Source of the DNA: an uncultured Armatimonadota bacterium
GTDB lineage: Bacteria > Armatimonadota > Fimbriimonadia > Fimbriimonadales > Fimbriimonadaceae
Length of the DNA: 64,000 nt
NCBI GenBank assembly: GCA_903904815.1
Contig: CAIVDU010000005.1
Span: forward strand, 124,001-188,000
Direction: 5' to 3'
In this document: positions 42,792 through 52,210 of the stretch, in pieces
Layout: each line of letters opens with the position of its first letter
How positions within the stretch are numbered: the stretch's first letter is position 1
Translations under genes and position numbers: made by a program
Notes under the pieces: generated by a model
What the model was told of the DNA's origin: nothing
The model's database searches: none
Seen by the model: the letters and a program-made list of their open reading frames with translations, nothing else

Positions 42792-44171
42792 GTGACGGAA
42801 CGGTTTCTGCGACATCTGGAGAACTCTGGTCTGATCCCTCCAGACGCGCGGGTCATGGTTGGGTATTCGGGAGGAGCAGACAGCACTTGCCTTCTCCACC
42901 TGCTGCATGACTTGGGAGTGGACGTTGTGGCAGGACATCTGCACCACGGACAGCGTCCAGAAGCGGAGATTGAGCTCAAGCTTTGCGAAGCGTTCTGTGG
43001 CGAACTCGGGATTCCCTTTCTCAGCGGTCGCGCCGACGTCCCTTTGATGGCAAGCGAAATGCAAATCGGCTTGGAAGAGGCGGGACGTCATGCGCGCTAC
43101 GCCTTCTTTTCCCAGGCAGCCTTCCGGTTGGAGTGTTCACTCATTGCCACGGCTCACACCCGGAGCGACCACATCGAGACGGTTCTGCTCAACTTGACTC
43201 GTGGCGCCGGGCTACAGGGGCTTGGAGGCATTCCTGAACGAAGAGACAACATCGTGCGCCCCTTGCTTCCTTTCTCGCGAGAGGAGACACGAGCGTATTG
43301 CGAAGAAAGGGGCTTCTGGTTCCACGACGATCCCGCCAACTCCGACCTGAGTTTCTCGCGCGCGAGGATTCGTCATCGGGTGATTCCAGACTTGAGGATT
43401 ATCAACCCCAACGCCGACTCGGCGATTGCGCGATGCGCCGAAATCGCCCGGGAAGAAGACCACTTCCTAAATGGAATGGCGGCATCCGCACTGGAGCAGA
43501 GTGAAATTCTTCTTAACGGAGAACTTTCTTTTTTAACCGCGGATGTTGAGGTCGCATTCGATCGAGCGAAGTTGACCTCGGTCCCCGACGTGCTCTTTCG
43601 CCGCTGCATGCGCCTCGCGTTTGGAGCCCTTGGCGCGCCCATTGAGCACGAGCAGTCTTTAGCCATTTCCGAGGGCGTTCAACAAAAACCGAAGGGCTCA
43701 GTCACCGCGGACGGTGGTGAGGTGGTGGCCGAGTGGGACGACGACCGCATTGGCCTCCGAAAACTGCTTCCGACAGTGCCCTTCCGGTACGGGCTCACTC
43801 TCCCTGGCGAGACTGAAAGTGAGGAGTTTGGATGGAAGTTCACTGCCTTCGAAGCCTCCCCCTCGGAAGACCCAAGCGAACGCTCCAGTTTTCGTGTGGA
43901 ACTCGATTCGCGAAAGATTCAGGGCTCTCTTTACTTCAGAACTGCAAATGATGGCGATCTGATGCAACCACTTGGCTTCGCGGGGCGTCGTAAGCTTGCC
44001 GATATCTTGTCGGAATCAGGATTGACAGTCGCGGCTCGCCGCCGATTGCCCATCGTTTGTGACATGATCGGACCAGTTTGGGCCCCGGGTGTGTGCCTTA
44101 GCGAACGCGTCAGGAAAGACCCGGAGACCCAATTTGTGGTCGTCGTGGAGTTCGGGCGCAACGTAGCGTGA
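42792..44171 (+). CDS. tilS: tRNA(Ile)-lysidine synthetase
   Basis: Modifies the wobble C of tRNA-Ile(CAU) to lysidine so that it reads AUA. A 459-residue protein. The PP-loop ATPase motif VGYSGGADSTCLLH (~22-35) and AGHLHHGQRPEAE (~49-61) are typical, as is TAHTRSDHIETVLLNLTRGAGLQGLGG (~117-143). The C-terminal TilS domain shows FRTANDGDLMQPLGF...RRKLADILSE (~370-400). The start is GTG with little Shine-Dalgarno support. ftsH is next; tilS-ftsH adjacency is conserved in many phyla. Confidence 0.94.
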   Translation: MTERFLRHLENSGLIPPDARVMVGYSGGADSTCLLHLLHDLGVDVVAGHLHHGQRPEAEIELKLCEAFCGELGIPFLSGRADVPLMASEMQIGLEEAGRHARYAFFSQAAFRLECSLIATAHTRSDHIETVLLNLTRGAGLQGLGGIPERRDNIVRPLLPFSREETRAYCEERGFWFHDDPANSDLSFSRARIRHRVIPDLRIINPNADSAIARCAEIAREEDHFLNGMAASALEQSEILLNGELSFLTADVEVAFDRAKLTSVPDVLFRRCMRLAFGALGAPIEHEQSLAISEGVQQKPKGSVTADGGEVVAEWDDDRIGLRKLLPTVPFRYGLTLPGETESEEFGWKFTAFEASPSEDPSERSSFRVELDSRKIQGSLYFRTANDGDLMQPLGFAGRRKLADILSESGLTVAARRRLPIVCDMIGPVWAPGVCLSERVRKDPETQFVVVVEFGRNVA

Positions 44172-44268
44172 TGAAGCCGTTGTCAAAGCGGGGTCATAAT
44201 GAAGGAAACATGCTCGCGTACCTGAACGTAGCGTAAACAAAGGGACTCGCGTTCCTTTCGGTGAAGCT

Positions 44269-46209
44269 TTGACAAATAAACCCGCCAAGACACTCCTGTT
44301 CCTTATCGTGTCGGTACTCGTTCTCGTGGTATTGACACAATTCATCAGCCCGACGACATTCGGCAACAAGACGGCGCCCAAATCGGTCGTCGAGTCCGAA
44401 GTGTTCACTTACGCCCAGAAAAAGCAACTCAAGAGCGTAGAGTGGCAGCAGGACCAACTCCACGCTGTGCTAACTGATGGTGGGGAAATATTCGCCCACG
44501 TGGAGAATGCCGACTCAGCTGGAGCACAGGACCTCAAAAAGGCCATCCAGGACAGCGGCGCAAAGTTCGATATTCAGGGCCCTCCGGCAATTTCTACGGT
44601 AGTAAGCATCCTTTCCGTCATCGCATTTCCGTTGATGATCCTGGCGCTGATCTACTTCCTGGTTCTAAGACCGGCCCAGATGGGCGGCAACCAGGCGCTA
44701 AGCTTCGGACGCAGTCGAGCCAAGCGCGTCGGAGAGACCGGACCCAAGATCACGTTTGACGACGTTGCCGGCATCGAAGAGGCAAAACAGGAACTTTTCG
44801 AAATCGTCGACTTCCTAAAGAACACCAAGAAGTACGCGGCCCTCGGGGCGAAGATTCCTAAGGGCATCCTCCTCACTGGCCCTCCAGGCGTCGGTAAGAC
44901 CTACCTTGCTCGAGCCATTGCTGGAGAGGCAGGCGTTCCCTTCTTCCACATCAGCGGTTCCGACTTCGTTGAAATGTTCGTCGGCGTAGGCGCTGCCCGT
45001 GTGCGCGATCTCTTCGAAACGGCCAAGGCTCACCGACCTTCGCTGATCTTCGTCGACGAGATCGACGCGGTGGGGCGCCAGCGCGGAGCGGGACTCGGCG
45101 GCGGACACGACGAGCGTGAGCAGACGCTCAACCAATTGCTCGTCGAAATGGACGGATTTGACCCCAACTCGGGCGTCATCCTGATCGCCGCTACCAACCG
45201 ACCCGATGTTTTGGACCCGGCACTGCTTCGACCGGGCCGCTTCGACCGACAGATCGTCGTGGACGCCCCCGATCAAAACGGTCGACTGGCCATCCTGAAG
45301 GTTCACTCGAAGGGCAAGCCGCTCGACACCGACATCGACCTCGACGTTCTCTCCAAGCGAACGCCTGGTTTCACCGGAGCCGACCTGGCCAACATGCTGA
45401 ACGAGGGCGCACTTTTGGCCGCTCGACGCGGTCACTCGAAGATCTCGCAGTCGGATCTGGAAGAGGCTTTGGATCGAACGATGGCCGGCCCTCAGAGAAA
45501 GAGCCGAATAATCGACGCGAAAGAGCGAGAGGTTCTGGCTTATCACGAGGCAGGTCACGCCGTCATTGGCGAACTGCTTGAGCACAGCGACCCTGTGCAC
45601 AAGGTCACGATTCTTCCGCGCGGAATGAGCCTCGGCTCGACCATGACGGTTCCGGAGACCGACAAGTATCTCATCAGCGAGCAGCAGCTATTGGACCTGA
45701 TCGCAACAATGCTTGGTGGACGAGTAGCTGAAGAGACCGTGTTTGGAGAAGTCTACACGGGTGCCTCCAACGACCTTGAGCGAGTCACGAGAATCACTCG
45801 AGCAATGGTTTGCGAGTACGGTATGAGCCCCAAGCTCGGCACACTAGCCCTCGGACGACGAAGCCACAACCCGTTCCTCGGGCGTGACTTCTCTGACGAG
45901 AGAAACTACAGCGAGGACATCGCTCGACAGATCGACGAAGAGGTCCGCGCGATTGTCGATCGCTGCCATCAGAGAGCCACCGAGACCCTGATCATGCACC
46001 GAGACAAACTCGATGCCGTCGTCAGAGCCCTCCTCGAGCGAGAAACCCTTTCGAGAGACGAATTTCTTGCCGTAATGGCCGGAGACACCCTCCCCGAGCG
46101 CGTGTCGGCAGAAAGCACTCAAAACGAGCCGATGTCGGGTGAAAAGTCTGCAGAAAAGCAGTCAAAAACCAGCATTGCCCCTCCAAGACTCGAACCAGGG
46201 CCAGCTTAG
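44269..46209 (+). CDS. ftsH: Membrane-bound AAA+ metalloprotease FtsH
   Basis: Degrades damaged membrane proteins and short-lived regulators. At 646 residues it matches E. coli FtsH. Two helices ([17 protein letters not shown] at ~8-24; [16 protein letters not shown] at ~122-137) flank a periplasmic domain. AAA+ motifs are [13 protein letters not shown], the [24 protein letters not shown] and pore FVEM. The zinc site is HEAGHA (~426-431), and the distal Asp lies in [10 protein letters not shown]. The start is TTG. The C-terminal ~30 residues are polar and Ser/Gln-rich. It is followed by a strong terminator. Confidence 0.97.
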   Translation: MTNKPAKTLLFLIVSVLVLVVLTQFISPTTFGNKTAPKSVVESEVFTYAQKKQLKSVEWQQDQLHAVLTDGGEIFAHVENADSAGAQDLKKAIQDSGAKFDIQGPPAISTVVSILSVIAFPLMILALIYFLVLRPAQMGGNQALSFGRSRAKRVGETGPKITFDDVAGIEEAKQELFEIVDFLKNTKKYAALGAKIPKGILLTGPPGVGKTYLARAIAGEAGVPFFHISGSDFVEMFVGVGAARVRDLFETAKAHRPSLIFVDEIDAVGRQRGAGLGGGHDEREQTLNQLLVEMDGFDPNSGVILIAATNRPDVLDPALLRPGRFDRQIVVDAPDQNGRLAILKVHSKGKPLDTDIDLDVLSKRTPGFTGADLANMLNEGALLAARRGHSKISQSDLEEALDRTMAGPQRKSRIIDAKEREVLAYHEAGHAVIGELLEHSDPVHKVTILPRGMSLGSTMTVPETDKYLISEQQLLDLIATMLGGRVAEETVFGEVYTGASNDLERVTRITRAMVCEYGMSPKLGTLALGRRSHNPFLGRDFSDERNYSEDIARQIDEEVRAIVDRCHQRATETLIMHRDKLDAVVRALLERETLSRDEFLAVMAGDTLPERVSAESTQNEPMSGEKSAEKQSKTSIAPPRLEPGPA

Positions 46210-46234
46210 ACCCGTCTTAAACACATATTGTTCC

Positions 46235-46272
46235 AAAGCCCGGAAGAACCCAGTAATTCTTCCGGGCTTTTG
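46235..46272 (+). terminator. Rho-independent terminator after ftsH
   Basis: A perfect 14-bp stem, AAAGCCCGGAAGAA (46235-46248) with TTCTTCCGGGCTTT (46257-46270), and an 8-base loop. The A-run in the left arm makes it usable on both strands. Confidence 0.88.
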
Positions 46273-46306
46273 CTGTACGCCAAGCTGTGATATACTGCCT
46301 CGTCAG

Positions 46307-46663
46307 ATGGCCACAGCGATGGGGATCGATGAGCTGTTTCAGCAGGGTTATCAAGCTCGCTGTAACGGACAATACGGAGAGGCAAGGCTTTATCTGCAGC
46401 GAGTGCTGCAGTTGGATCCTGGTCACGTAAAAGCCCTTCACCAGATGGGCTTGATACAAGGCTTCGAGGGAGACTTCGACGGATCGTTGGCGACTCTCGC
46501 CAGCCTCAGCAACCGTTTCCCAGGAAATCTTGAGATCATCTACGATCTTGCCATGACTCAGATGATGCTGGGCATGTACGACGAAGCTTGCGGAAACCTC
46601 CGACGAATTCTCGCCGTGGACCCAACCCACGAAAAAGCCCTCCAACAGTCTGCGTACTGCTAG
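46307..46663 (+). CDS. Small TPR protein
   Basis: A 118-residue cytoplasmic protein consisting of about three TPR units: FQQGYQARCNGQYGEARLYL, MGLIQGFEGDFDGSLATLAS and DLAMTQMMLGMYDEACGNL, each followed by the DP..-type turn (LDPGHVKAL, VDPTHEKAL). It probably mediates protein contacts. A TATACT -10 candidate (46291-46296) lies just 10 bases before the ATG, so the transcript may be nearly leaderless. The large YfhO-like gene follows after 33 bp. Confidence 0.72.
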   Translation: MATAMGIDELFQQGYQARCNGQYGEARLYLQRVLQLDPGHVKALHQMGLIQGFEGDFDGSLATLASLSNRFPGNLEIIYDLAMTQMMLGMYDEACGNLRRILAVDPTHEKALQQSAYC

Positions 46664-46696
46664 TCTCGGAGCGCGGAAGGTTCTAATAAGGGGAAA

Positions 46697-48985
46697 ATGG
46701 TGGAGATGCGTCCTTGGCGTCGGCTCCTTCCAGTCATCATCCTCGCCCTCGTAGCCGTGGTTCCGCTTTGGCGTGCTGTTTTCCTTGGGCAAGCGATCGG
46801 TCCGTTCGATCAGATCCGCCACATGGCGCCTTGGAACGGCCCCGCTCCCACTCAACCTTGGGATGTCCTCATGGCGGACGGAGCAATCCAGTTCTATCCG
46901 TGGCGACATATGGTTTTCGATGCCTGGGGCAAGGGGCAACTTCCGCTCTGGAACCCCTATGAGTTAGCCGGGACTCCGCTACTCGCGAATTCCCAGTCGG
47001 CCGGCTTCTACCCACTACATGTTCTTGTAGGAATCCTGCACATCCCAACCGCACTGGGAATGACGCTCCTCGCCTGGTTCCACCTCACCTGGGCAGGTCT
47101 CGGAGTGTTTGCCCTTTCGAGGCGCTTGGGGGCGAGCCGCCTCGGCGCACTTATTGGTGGTAGCAGCTTCGCGTTGACTCCGTTCATGTTGGACTGGACC
47201 GCACTTCCCAGCGTGATCACGACGGTCGCATGGATCCCGTGGGTCCTTCACTCGATTGTCGGCATTATGCGCCCCGGCCCGACCGGACGATTTAGCGGAA
47301 AGCCAGTTGTTTTTCTGGGAATCACGTTTGCCATGATGGCGCTTGCCGGGCATCTTCAGTTTTTTGCCTACGGCACGATGGCAGCCATTATCCTGATCTT
47401 GGGCTTGGCAATCACAAAATCTGAACCCGGAGTCGAGGCATCCAGTCCTCAGATACGTCGATGGATAGGCCCCCTTGCCTGCGTCGCTGGAATCGCCCTT
47501 GGAATAGCCCTGGCGGCCCCTCAACTCTTTCCGGTTCTGCAGTACGGCAAGTTTTCTCATCGACAAGGCGCGGCGACCGCAGAAGGGTATGCGACGTACG
47601 CCGCCGAAGCCATCAAACCATTCGAACTCGCCAATATCACGGTAGCCAATGCTCTGGGCTCTCCGCGTGAGGGCATCCCCACCCAAGATGGGATCATCTC
47701 CTCTTATTGGCCCTCACTCGTTAAGCAAGGAGGAAACCTTGCTGAGTCGGCCATCACGCTCAGTCCCTTCATCTTAGGGTTGATGCTCCTTGCTCCCTGG
47801 AAGCGGCGCGATCTTTGGCCGATAGCCGCAATCGGGGTCTTTGCCCTCCTGCTCGCCCTTGGAACCCCTCTGAACGCGGTTCTGTACTTCGGAGTGCCAA
47901 ACTGGTCGGCGACCGGGTCTCCGGCCCGAGTCATCGTTCTGTTTCTTCTTGCCGTCAATGTGATCGGGGCGCTCGGAGTCGATCGAGTCTTGAGCCTCGA
48001 CAACCGAATGAAGATCGCCGTGCTTGCAACGCCCCTCGCGATCGGATTACTGTTTGGGCTGGTTTGTCCCGGCCTGGCGCCGGACGCAGGAGCAGCCGAG
48101 CCCACGATTTCGGCCTTGCGGGGAGCGGCTACCAGCACCGCGATGGTCACCATCCTGATTTCGTCGCTCCTCGCCGCTCTGGCCCTGGCTTTGCTCACGA
48201 TGCCGGAAGCAGCGAAATTTCGACGTGCCGCCCTCGTCTTTCCGGTCGTGATCGCTTGGCTTGGCTATGCTTCTAACCTCGTTCCTACGGGAGAGCCATT
48301 GCCAATCGGCGACGCGAGTACGGGAACATCTCGTGTGGCCATCGTCAATCAGAACTGGAGCATGTTTCAGATCCCGAAGGCGATATTTCCTCCGAACACC
48401 GCCTCGCTTTCTCAGATCCATGAGTTAGGTGGCTACGATTCGCTCCTTCACAGGGATACCGTCGCCATGCTCCAGGACATCGATGGCGGAGGCGCGGCTC
48501 CAAACGAAAACGGGAACATGATGTTCGTGAAGCCAAAGCTTGACGTTCAGAAGCTTGCCGCCGCCGGAGTAAGTCAGGTCTACAGTGCAATTCCGATGCC
48601 AGGTTTGGGCGTCGGTCAAGAACAGTCAGGATATTGGATCTATGAGGTTCCTGGTCCCGGAAGGCTCTCCGCCAAAGGCGGAGAAGCAACCCTGAGTTTT
48701 GAGGGATATGATCGCCAGACCATAGACGTCACTGCCGGAACGACCCAAGTCATCGAACGCGACCGGATGATGCCAGGCTGGACAGATACTTCGAGCCGTA
48801 AGGAACTACCGGACTCGCTTTGGAGAACGATCGATGTCGCTCCCGGCCAGACCAAGATCGAGCTTCGCTACCGCCCCCCAGGTCTCAGAACAGGACTGGT
48901 GCTTTCGGCACTGGGCTGGATTTTCGTCCTGATCGTATTATTTCTTGCCAAAGAGAAGCGCAAACCGACGATCCAAGCCACTTAG
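46697..48985 (+). CDS. Large YfhO-like membrane protein
   Basis: A 762-residue polytopic protein with about 12 hydrophobic helices. It shows the features of the YfhO/GT-C-like family: an N-terminal helix (LLPVIILALVAVVPLWRAVFL), then a loop with FDQIRHMAPWNGP and LPLWNPYELAGTPLLANSQS, where acidic and aromatic residues resemble lipid-linked sugar transferases. The C-terminal ~200 residues are an extracytoplasmic domain before a last helix (GLVLSALGWIFVLIVLFL) and a basic tail. A glycosyl- or phospho-transfer role to lipid or wall polymers is plausible but unproven. Confidence 0.72.
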   Translation: MVEMRPWRRLLPVIILALVAVVPLWRAVFLGQAIGPFDQIRHMAPWNGPAPTQPWDVLMADGAIQFYPWRHMVFDAWGKGQLPLWNPYELAGTPLLANSQSAGFYPLHVLVGILHIPTALGMTLLAWFHLTWAGLGVFALSRRLGASRLGALIGGSSFALTPFMLDWTALPSVITTVAWIPWVLHSIVGIMRPGPTGRFSGKPVVFLGITFAMMALAGHLQFFAYGTMAAIILILGLAITKSEPGVEASSPQIRRWIGPLACVAGIALGIALAAPQLFPVLQYGKFSHRQGAATAEGYATYAAEAIKPFELANITVANALGSPREGIPTQDGIISSYWPSLVKQGGNLAESAITLSPFILGLMLLAPWKRRDLWPIAAIGVFALLLALGTPLNAVLYFGVPNWSATGSPARVIVLFLLAVNVIGALGVDRVLSLDNRMKIAVLATPLAIGLLFGLVCPGLAPDAGAAEPTISALRGAATSTAMVTILISSLLAALALALLTMPEAAKFRRAALVFPVVIAWLGYASNLVPTGEPLPIGDASTGTSRVAIVNQNWSMFQIPKAIFPPNTASLSQIHELGGYDSLLHRDTVAMLQDIDGGGAAPNENGNMMFVKPKLDVQKLAAAGVSQVYSAIPMPGLGVGQEQSGYWIYEVPGPGRLSAKGGEATLSFEGYDRQTIDVTAGTTQVIERDRMMPGWTDTSSRKELPDSLWRTIDVAPGQTKIELRYRPPGLRTGLVLSALGWIFVLIVLFLAKEKRKPTIQAT

Positions 48986-49041
48986 GTGTTGTGGACTTCT
49001 AAACAGCCTGCCAAAATAGAAGCCATAGGAAAACTTCCGCG

Positions 49042-49341
49042 ATGAGCACGATGCAAAGCCTTCCCGTCATCGAGCAAGAAATCTCCGACGCTTCCAGCAA
49101 GCTAGGGCGCTGGATGGTGGTCATCTTTAATAACGACTACTGCTCCCAAGTCGAAGTAGTCGATGTTTTGATGCGGGCGACCGAGTGCGACATGCAGGAA
49201 GCCATCATCGAAATGTGGGAAGCCCACACGTTTGGTAAGGCATCCGTGCATTTTTCGACGAAGCAAGAGTGCCAAGCCGCCGCCGAAATCATCAATACGA
49301 TCGGCGTTAAAACGGAAGTTTGCCCGGAGTGGAACGATTGA
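49042..49341 (+). CDS. ClpS-like adaptor protein, copy 1
   Basis: A 99-residue protein with the ClpS fold signature: WMVVIFNNDYCSQVEVVDVLMRAT (~24-47), AIIEMWEAHTFGKASVHF (~54-71) and the C-terminal strand VKTEVCPE. Classic ClpS binds N-degron residues through Asn34-Asp35-His66 (E. coli numbering) and delivers substrates to ClpA/ClpC. Here the NDD motif reads NND, while the VH of the AVHYQGKA helix is AH, so the His is kept. It overlaps the second copy by one base (TGATG), so both are translated together. Confidence 0.8.
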   Translation: MSTMQSLPVIEQEISDASSKLGRWMVVIFNNDYCSQVEVVDVLMRATECDMQEAIIEMWEAHTFGKASVHFSTKQECQAAAEIINTIGVKTEVCPEWND

Positions 49342-49628
49342 TGGCCTTTCCGACCACGATCGAGCAGACGGACGTCTCGGCGGGCGACACAAGCACCGGC
49401 GACGGTTGGATTGTCACCGTTTTTGACAACGACACGAACACGGTCGAAGAAGTGGTCGAAATTCTGATCAAGGCCACCTCGTGTACTTTGGCCGAGGCCG
49501 AAATGGAAACCTGGGAAGTCCATCATCTTGGAAAATCCGTAGTGCACTACGGGCAAGAAACGGAATGCAAACGAACGGCGACCGTCATCTCCGAGATTGG
49601 AATCCGAGTCGAAGTGTCGCAAGAATAG
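49341..49628 (+). CDS. ClpS-like adaptor protein, copy 2
   Basis: A 95-residue paralogue of the preceding gene, roughly half-identical by eye: GWIVTVFDNDTNTVEEVVEIL (~21-41), AEMETWEVHHLGKSVVHYG (~53-71) and IGIRVEVSQE at the end. The N-degron pocket motif reads DND instead of NDD, and VHHLGK retains the His. The Asn34 equivalent is thus Asp here, which suggests a binding preference different from standard ClpS. The N-terminal ~20 residues are Thr/Ser/Asp-rich. Its ATG overlaps the stop of copy 1. Confidence 0.78.
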   Translation: MAFPTTIEQTDVSAGDTSTGDGWIVTVFDNDTNTVEEVVEILIKATSCTLAEAEMETWEVHHLGKSVVHYGQETECKRTATVISEIGIRVEVSQE

Positions 49629-49751
49629 CGAAACCGCATCTCGTGTTCTCCGAGACGGCCGAACAATTGGCAGAAGCAGCGCAATTCGCGTGACGAGAGT
49701 GATCCCTCAAGGCACCGTCAGCGTCGACTCTAACGTATTCAAATTACGCCT

Positions 49752-51041
49752 ATGATTTTCCACTCCTCCTGTTGGCGCTTCCGATCTTGTCTGCTACTTG
49801 GGGCCCTTGCGTTCTTGGCGACGATGGCGTCAGCCCAAACCGTCGATGGAAAGCCCGAAATCAAGGCGGAGGTCATCTCCCGAGTGACCGATGAAATCTC
49901 TCGTCGCGCTTTTGTTCCGGGGATCGATTTCACAAGACTGCCCAGTTTTTTGGAGTTGGAGAAGGCTAAGCTCGACTCGGCCGCCAATGACGAAGAGTTC
50001 GCGAAGGCGATGAATGAAGCTCTGAGCAAATTCGGAGCCAGCCATATCGTCCTGTGGACCCCCAGAACCAGTGAGTCGCGCTCAACCGCATCTGCGGTGG
50101 GAGTGGGGATCTCTTCACGATCGGTTCCCGAGGGCTTGATGATCGTACGTGTGGTGCCGGGAACGTCGGCGTCCGACGCCGGACTTGTACCGGGCGACAT
50201 GATCACCGAAGTCGAGGGCAAGAAGGTCGAAGGGATTCATGGCTTTACCGGCCCCGAGGGCACAACCGTCCAACTCACGGTCAAACGATCGGACGGGAAC
50301 ACGATGAAGCTGACCCTCACCCGCCAGAAGTTCTCGACGGTTCGAGAGGCCGAGTTCAGTTGGGTCGACCGCGACACCGCGAAGATCGCGCTTTACACGT
50401 TCGACAACACCTACAGCCGCCCAGCGATCGACGATTACATGCAAAAGGCCATGTTCTCCAAGAACCTGATCATCGATCTACGCGACAACGGCGGCGGCGT
50501 GATCGCCAACCTTCAGCACTTCATCAGCTACCTTGTGCCCAGCAAGCAAGGCATTGGCACCTTCATCTCCCGGATCGCCCTCAAACGGTACGAGGACGCG
50601 ACGCACGGTGACCCGAAGGACTTGGCGGCTGTTGCCAGCTTCACCACTTCCAAACTAACGCCGTTTTCGAATACCGGTGAGGTCTATAAGGGGCATGTCG
50701 TGGTCCTCATCAACGGCGCCTCCGGAAGCGCCTCCGAAATCGTGGCCGCGGGGCTGAAAGACACGATTGGAGCGGAAATCATCGGCTCAAAATCGGCCGG
50801 CGCAGTGCTCGTATCGATCCTGGTCCCGGCTGCGGATGGCTTTCTAATTCAATTCCCCCTGATGGATTACATCACCATCAAGGGCAAGCGGCTCGAAGGC
50901 AATGGAGTCATTCCAGACGTCGAGGCGAAGGACCCTCAGTTCCGGTTGCCGAATTCACCGGATGCATCCTTAGAGAAGGCGTTGGCTTACATCGATGAGC
51001 TTCGGCACACGGAAGAGCGCCTGGCCTCAATCAAGGGCTAG
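49752..51041 (+). CDS. S41 family C-terminal processing peptidase
   Basis: A 429-residue exported serine protease. The signal peptide ends near TMASAQ (~33). Then come an N-terminal helical domain, a PDZ domain at ~115-195 (GLMIVRVVPGTSASDAGLVPGDMITEV) and the S41 core at ~205-400: YMQKAMFSKNLIIDLRDNGGG, INGASGSASEIVAAGLKDT with the catalytic Ser, and IIGSKSAGA with the Lys. It cleaves C-terminal segments of periplasmic proteins. The stop codon shares CTAG with the convergent neighbour. The position after the ClpS-like pair is only spatial. Confidence 0.9.
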   Translation: MIFHSSCWRFRSCLLLGALAFLATMASAQTVDGKPEIKAEVISRVTDEISRRAFVPGIDFTRLPSFLELEKAKLDSAANDEEFAKAMNEALSKFGASHIVLWTPRTSESRSTASAVGVGISSRSVPEGLMIVRVVPGTSASDAGLVPGDMITEVEGKKVEGIHGFTGPEGTTVQLTVKRSDGNTMKLTLTRQKFSTVREAEFSWVDRDTAKIALYTFDNTYSRPAIDDYMQKAMFSKNLIIDLRDNGGGVIANLQHFISYLVPSKQGIGTFISRIALKRYEDATHGDPKDLAAVASFTTSKLTPFSNTGEVYKGHVVVLINGASGSASEIVAAGLKDTIGAEIIGSKSAGAVLVSILVPAADGFLIQFPLMDYITIKGKRLEGNGVIPDVEAKDPQFRLPNSPDASLEKALAYIDELRHTEERLASIKG

Positions 51042-51736
51042 AGCTTTTCGACCTTGAGAACGGGAAAGTGGCCGGTCTTCTCATAGGGCTGCTTCGCGAA
51101 GCTAAATCGTGAGTGCTTTAGGGGGCCATATGAGAAGCTCTTGCTGAAGGTCGATACGATCTTGCCCCCCACCAACGATTCGGAGGTGACGCTCTGAGGC
51201 AGATGGTCTGACTTTCGGAGAAAGATGGTGGTGTGGAGCGAGGGCGTGTCGGCCCGCACGATATCACAGGGCACTCCATTGGGGGCTACAAAGCCGTCTA
51301 GTCTCACCGTGGCGTCGACGAAAGCCTCCTCAAGGGGAACACGGCGAAACAGAAGCGCTCGGGTCACTACGTCGACTCGCCTTCCGGTCACCGTGGAAAC
51401 CACTTCCACTGCGCGGTGCCTTCGAATGGGTCCAGAAACGAACACGTGCTTCGCCCGATCTCGAACGTAGATGGTTTTGCCGTCGAATGCCCACAGCAAG
51501 GTTGGCTGATCTTCTCGAACTTTTTTGCCCAAGAGCTCTACGGTCGTGATGCCCTCGTCGGACTTGATCGTCATAACCCGCTTGTCCAGTGTAGAAAGCG
51601 CCGTTTCCATAGCCGCGATGACCGCTTGGCTCTTCCCCACGTAAGTAGGAGCTTTATGGGCGGGGGAACCCGTTTGAGTCACGAACAAAAACGCCAAGAA
51701 GGGCATGCCAGAGAAGGTACCCACCGAGCGGGCCAA
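51038..51736 (-). CDS. Exported DUF2092/LolA-like protein
   Basis: A 232-residue protein. The signal region MPFLAFLFVTQTGSPA starts ~10 residues in; the upstream TTG codon gives a more normal basic N-region and is used here, with ATG at 51706 as the alternative. The mature part is strand-rich (RVMTIKSDEGITTVELLGKKV, LLWAFDGKTIYVRDRAKHVF, LRKSDHLPQSVTSESLVGG), like the LolA/LolB or DUF2092 half-barrel proteins that bind lipids or lipoproteins. The family assignment is tentative. Confidence 0.58.
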   Translation of the reverse strand: MARSVGTFSGMPFLAFLFVTQTGSPAHKAPTYVGKSQAVIAAMETALSTLDKRVMTIKSDEGITTVELLGKKVREDQPTLLWAFDGKTIYVRDRAKHVFVSGPIRRHRAVEVVSTVTGRRVDVVTRALLFRRVPLEEAFVDATVRLDGFVAPNGVPCDIVRADTPSLHTTIFLRKSDHLPQSVTSESLVGGKIVSTFSKSFSYGPLKHSRFSFAKQPYEKTGHFPVLKVEKL

Positions 51737-51743
51737 ACATCAA

Positions 51744-51774
51744 ACGGCCCGTCGCGCATCGCGCGACGGGCCGT
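51744..51774 (-). terminator. Hairpin terminator downstream of rpmF
   Basis: A perfect 14-bp stem, ACGGCCCGTCGCGC (51744-51757) with GCGCGACGGGCCGT (51761-51774), and a 3-base loop. The T-run after it on the minus strand is weak (TTTGATGTTT), so it may also act in RNA stability. Confidence 0.7.
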
Positions 51775-51804
51775 CTAAAAGGCTTCCCAACTTAGCGGAG
51801 GAGA

Positions 51805-51987
51805 TTAATCCTTGAAGCCGGGGAGGCGGCGACCTTTAAAGTAGCCGTCGGGAGTTGCGCAATGGCGCAGGAAATAGGGCTCACCACCGACCTGTCGGTT
51901 GCGCTGAATCTCAGGCATCTCGGCAGTGTAATGGGTTCGGCGGAGGGCCGTTCGCTGGTGACTGTGGCGTCTCTTAGGATTCGGCAT
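51805..51987 (-). CDS. rpmF: 50S ribosomal protein L32
   Basis: A 60-residue large-subunit protein. MPNPKRRHSHQRTALRRTHY is the L32 N-terminus and CATPDGYFKGRRLPGF its C-terminus. Standard zinc-binding L32 has four Cys in CxxC pairs; here only one Cys remains (RHCATPDGY), so this is a zinc-independent form. It follows rpmG after 10 bp and they are probably co-transcribed from the promoter at 52211-52240. Confidence 0.88.
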   Translation of the reverse strand: MPNPKRRHSHQRTALRRTHYTAEMPEIQRNRQVGGEPYFLRHCATPDGYFKGRRLPGFKD

Positions 51988-51997
51988 GGTGTCTCGG

Positions 51998-52165
51998 TTA
52001 CTTCTTCTCTCGGTGGAGGGTGTGCTTACGAAGATTCTTGTTGTACTTCATAAGCTCAAGTCGCCCCTGGGTGTTGCGCTTGTTCTTCGTGGTCGTGTAG
52101 TAATTCTTTCCGTCTTCCGTGCACACGACACGAATGATCTCTCGGGCTTCTGATTTCTTCGCCAT
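51998..52165 (-). CDS. rpmG: 50S ribosomal protein L33
   Basis: A 55-residue protein, short enough to be missed by length filters. It reads [19 protein letters not shown], then [20 protein letters not shown] and ends HTLHREKK, which is unmistakably L33. It contains a single Cys (VVCTEDG) and no CxxC pairs, so like its neighbour L32 it is of the zinc-free type. The rpmG-rpmF order on one strand is conserved in many bacteria. A promoter is visible upstream. Confidence 0.92.
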   Translation of the reverse strand: MAKKSEAREIIRVVCTEDGKNYYTTTKNKRNTQGRLELMKYNKNLRKHTLHREKK

Positions 52166-52210
52166 GGGGGCCTTCGCTGAAAACGGGGAATCCGCTCTAA
52201 ACAGCCTAAC

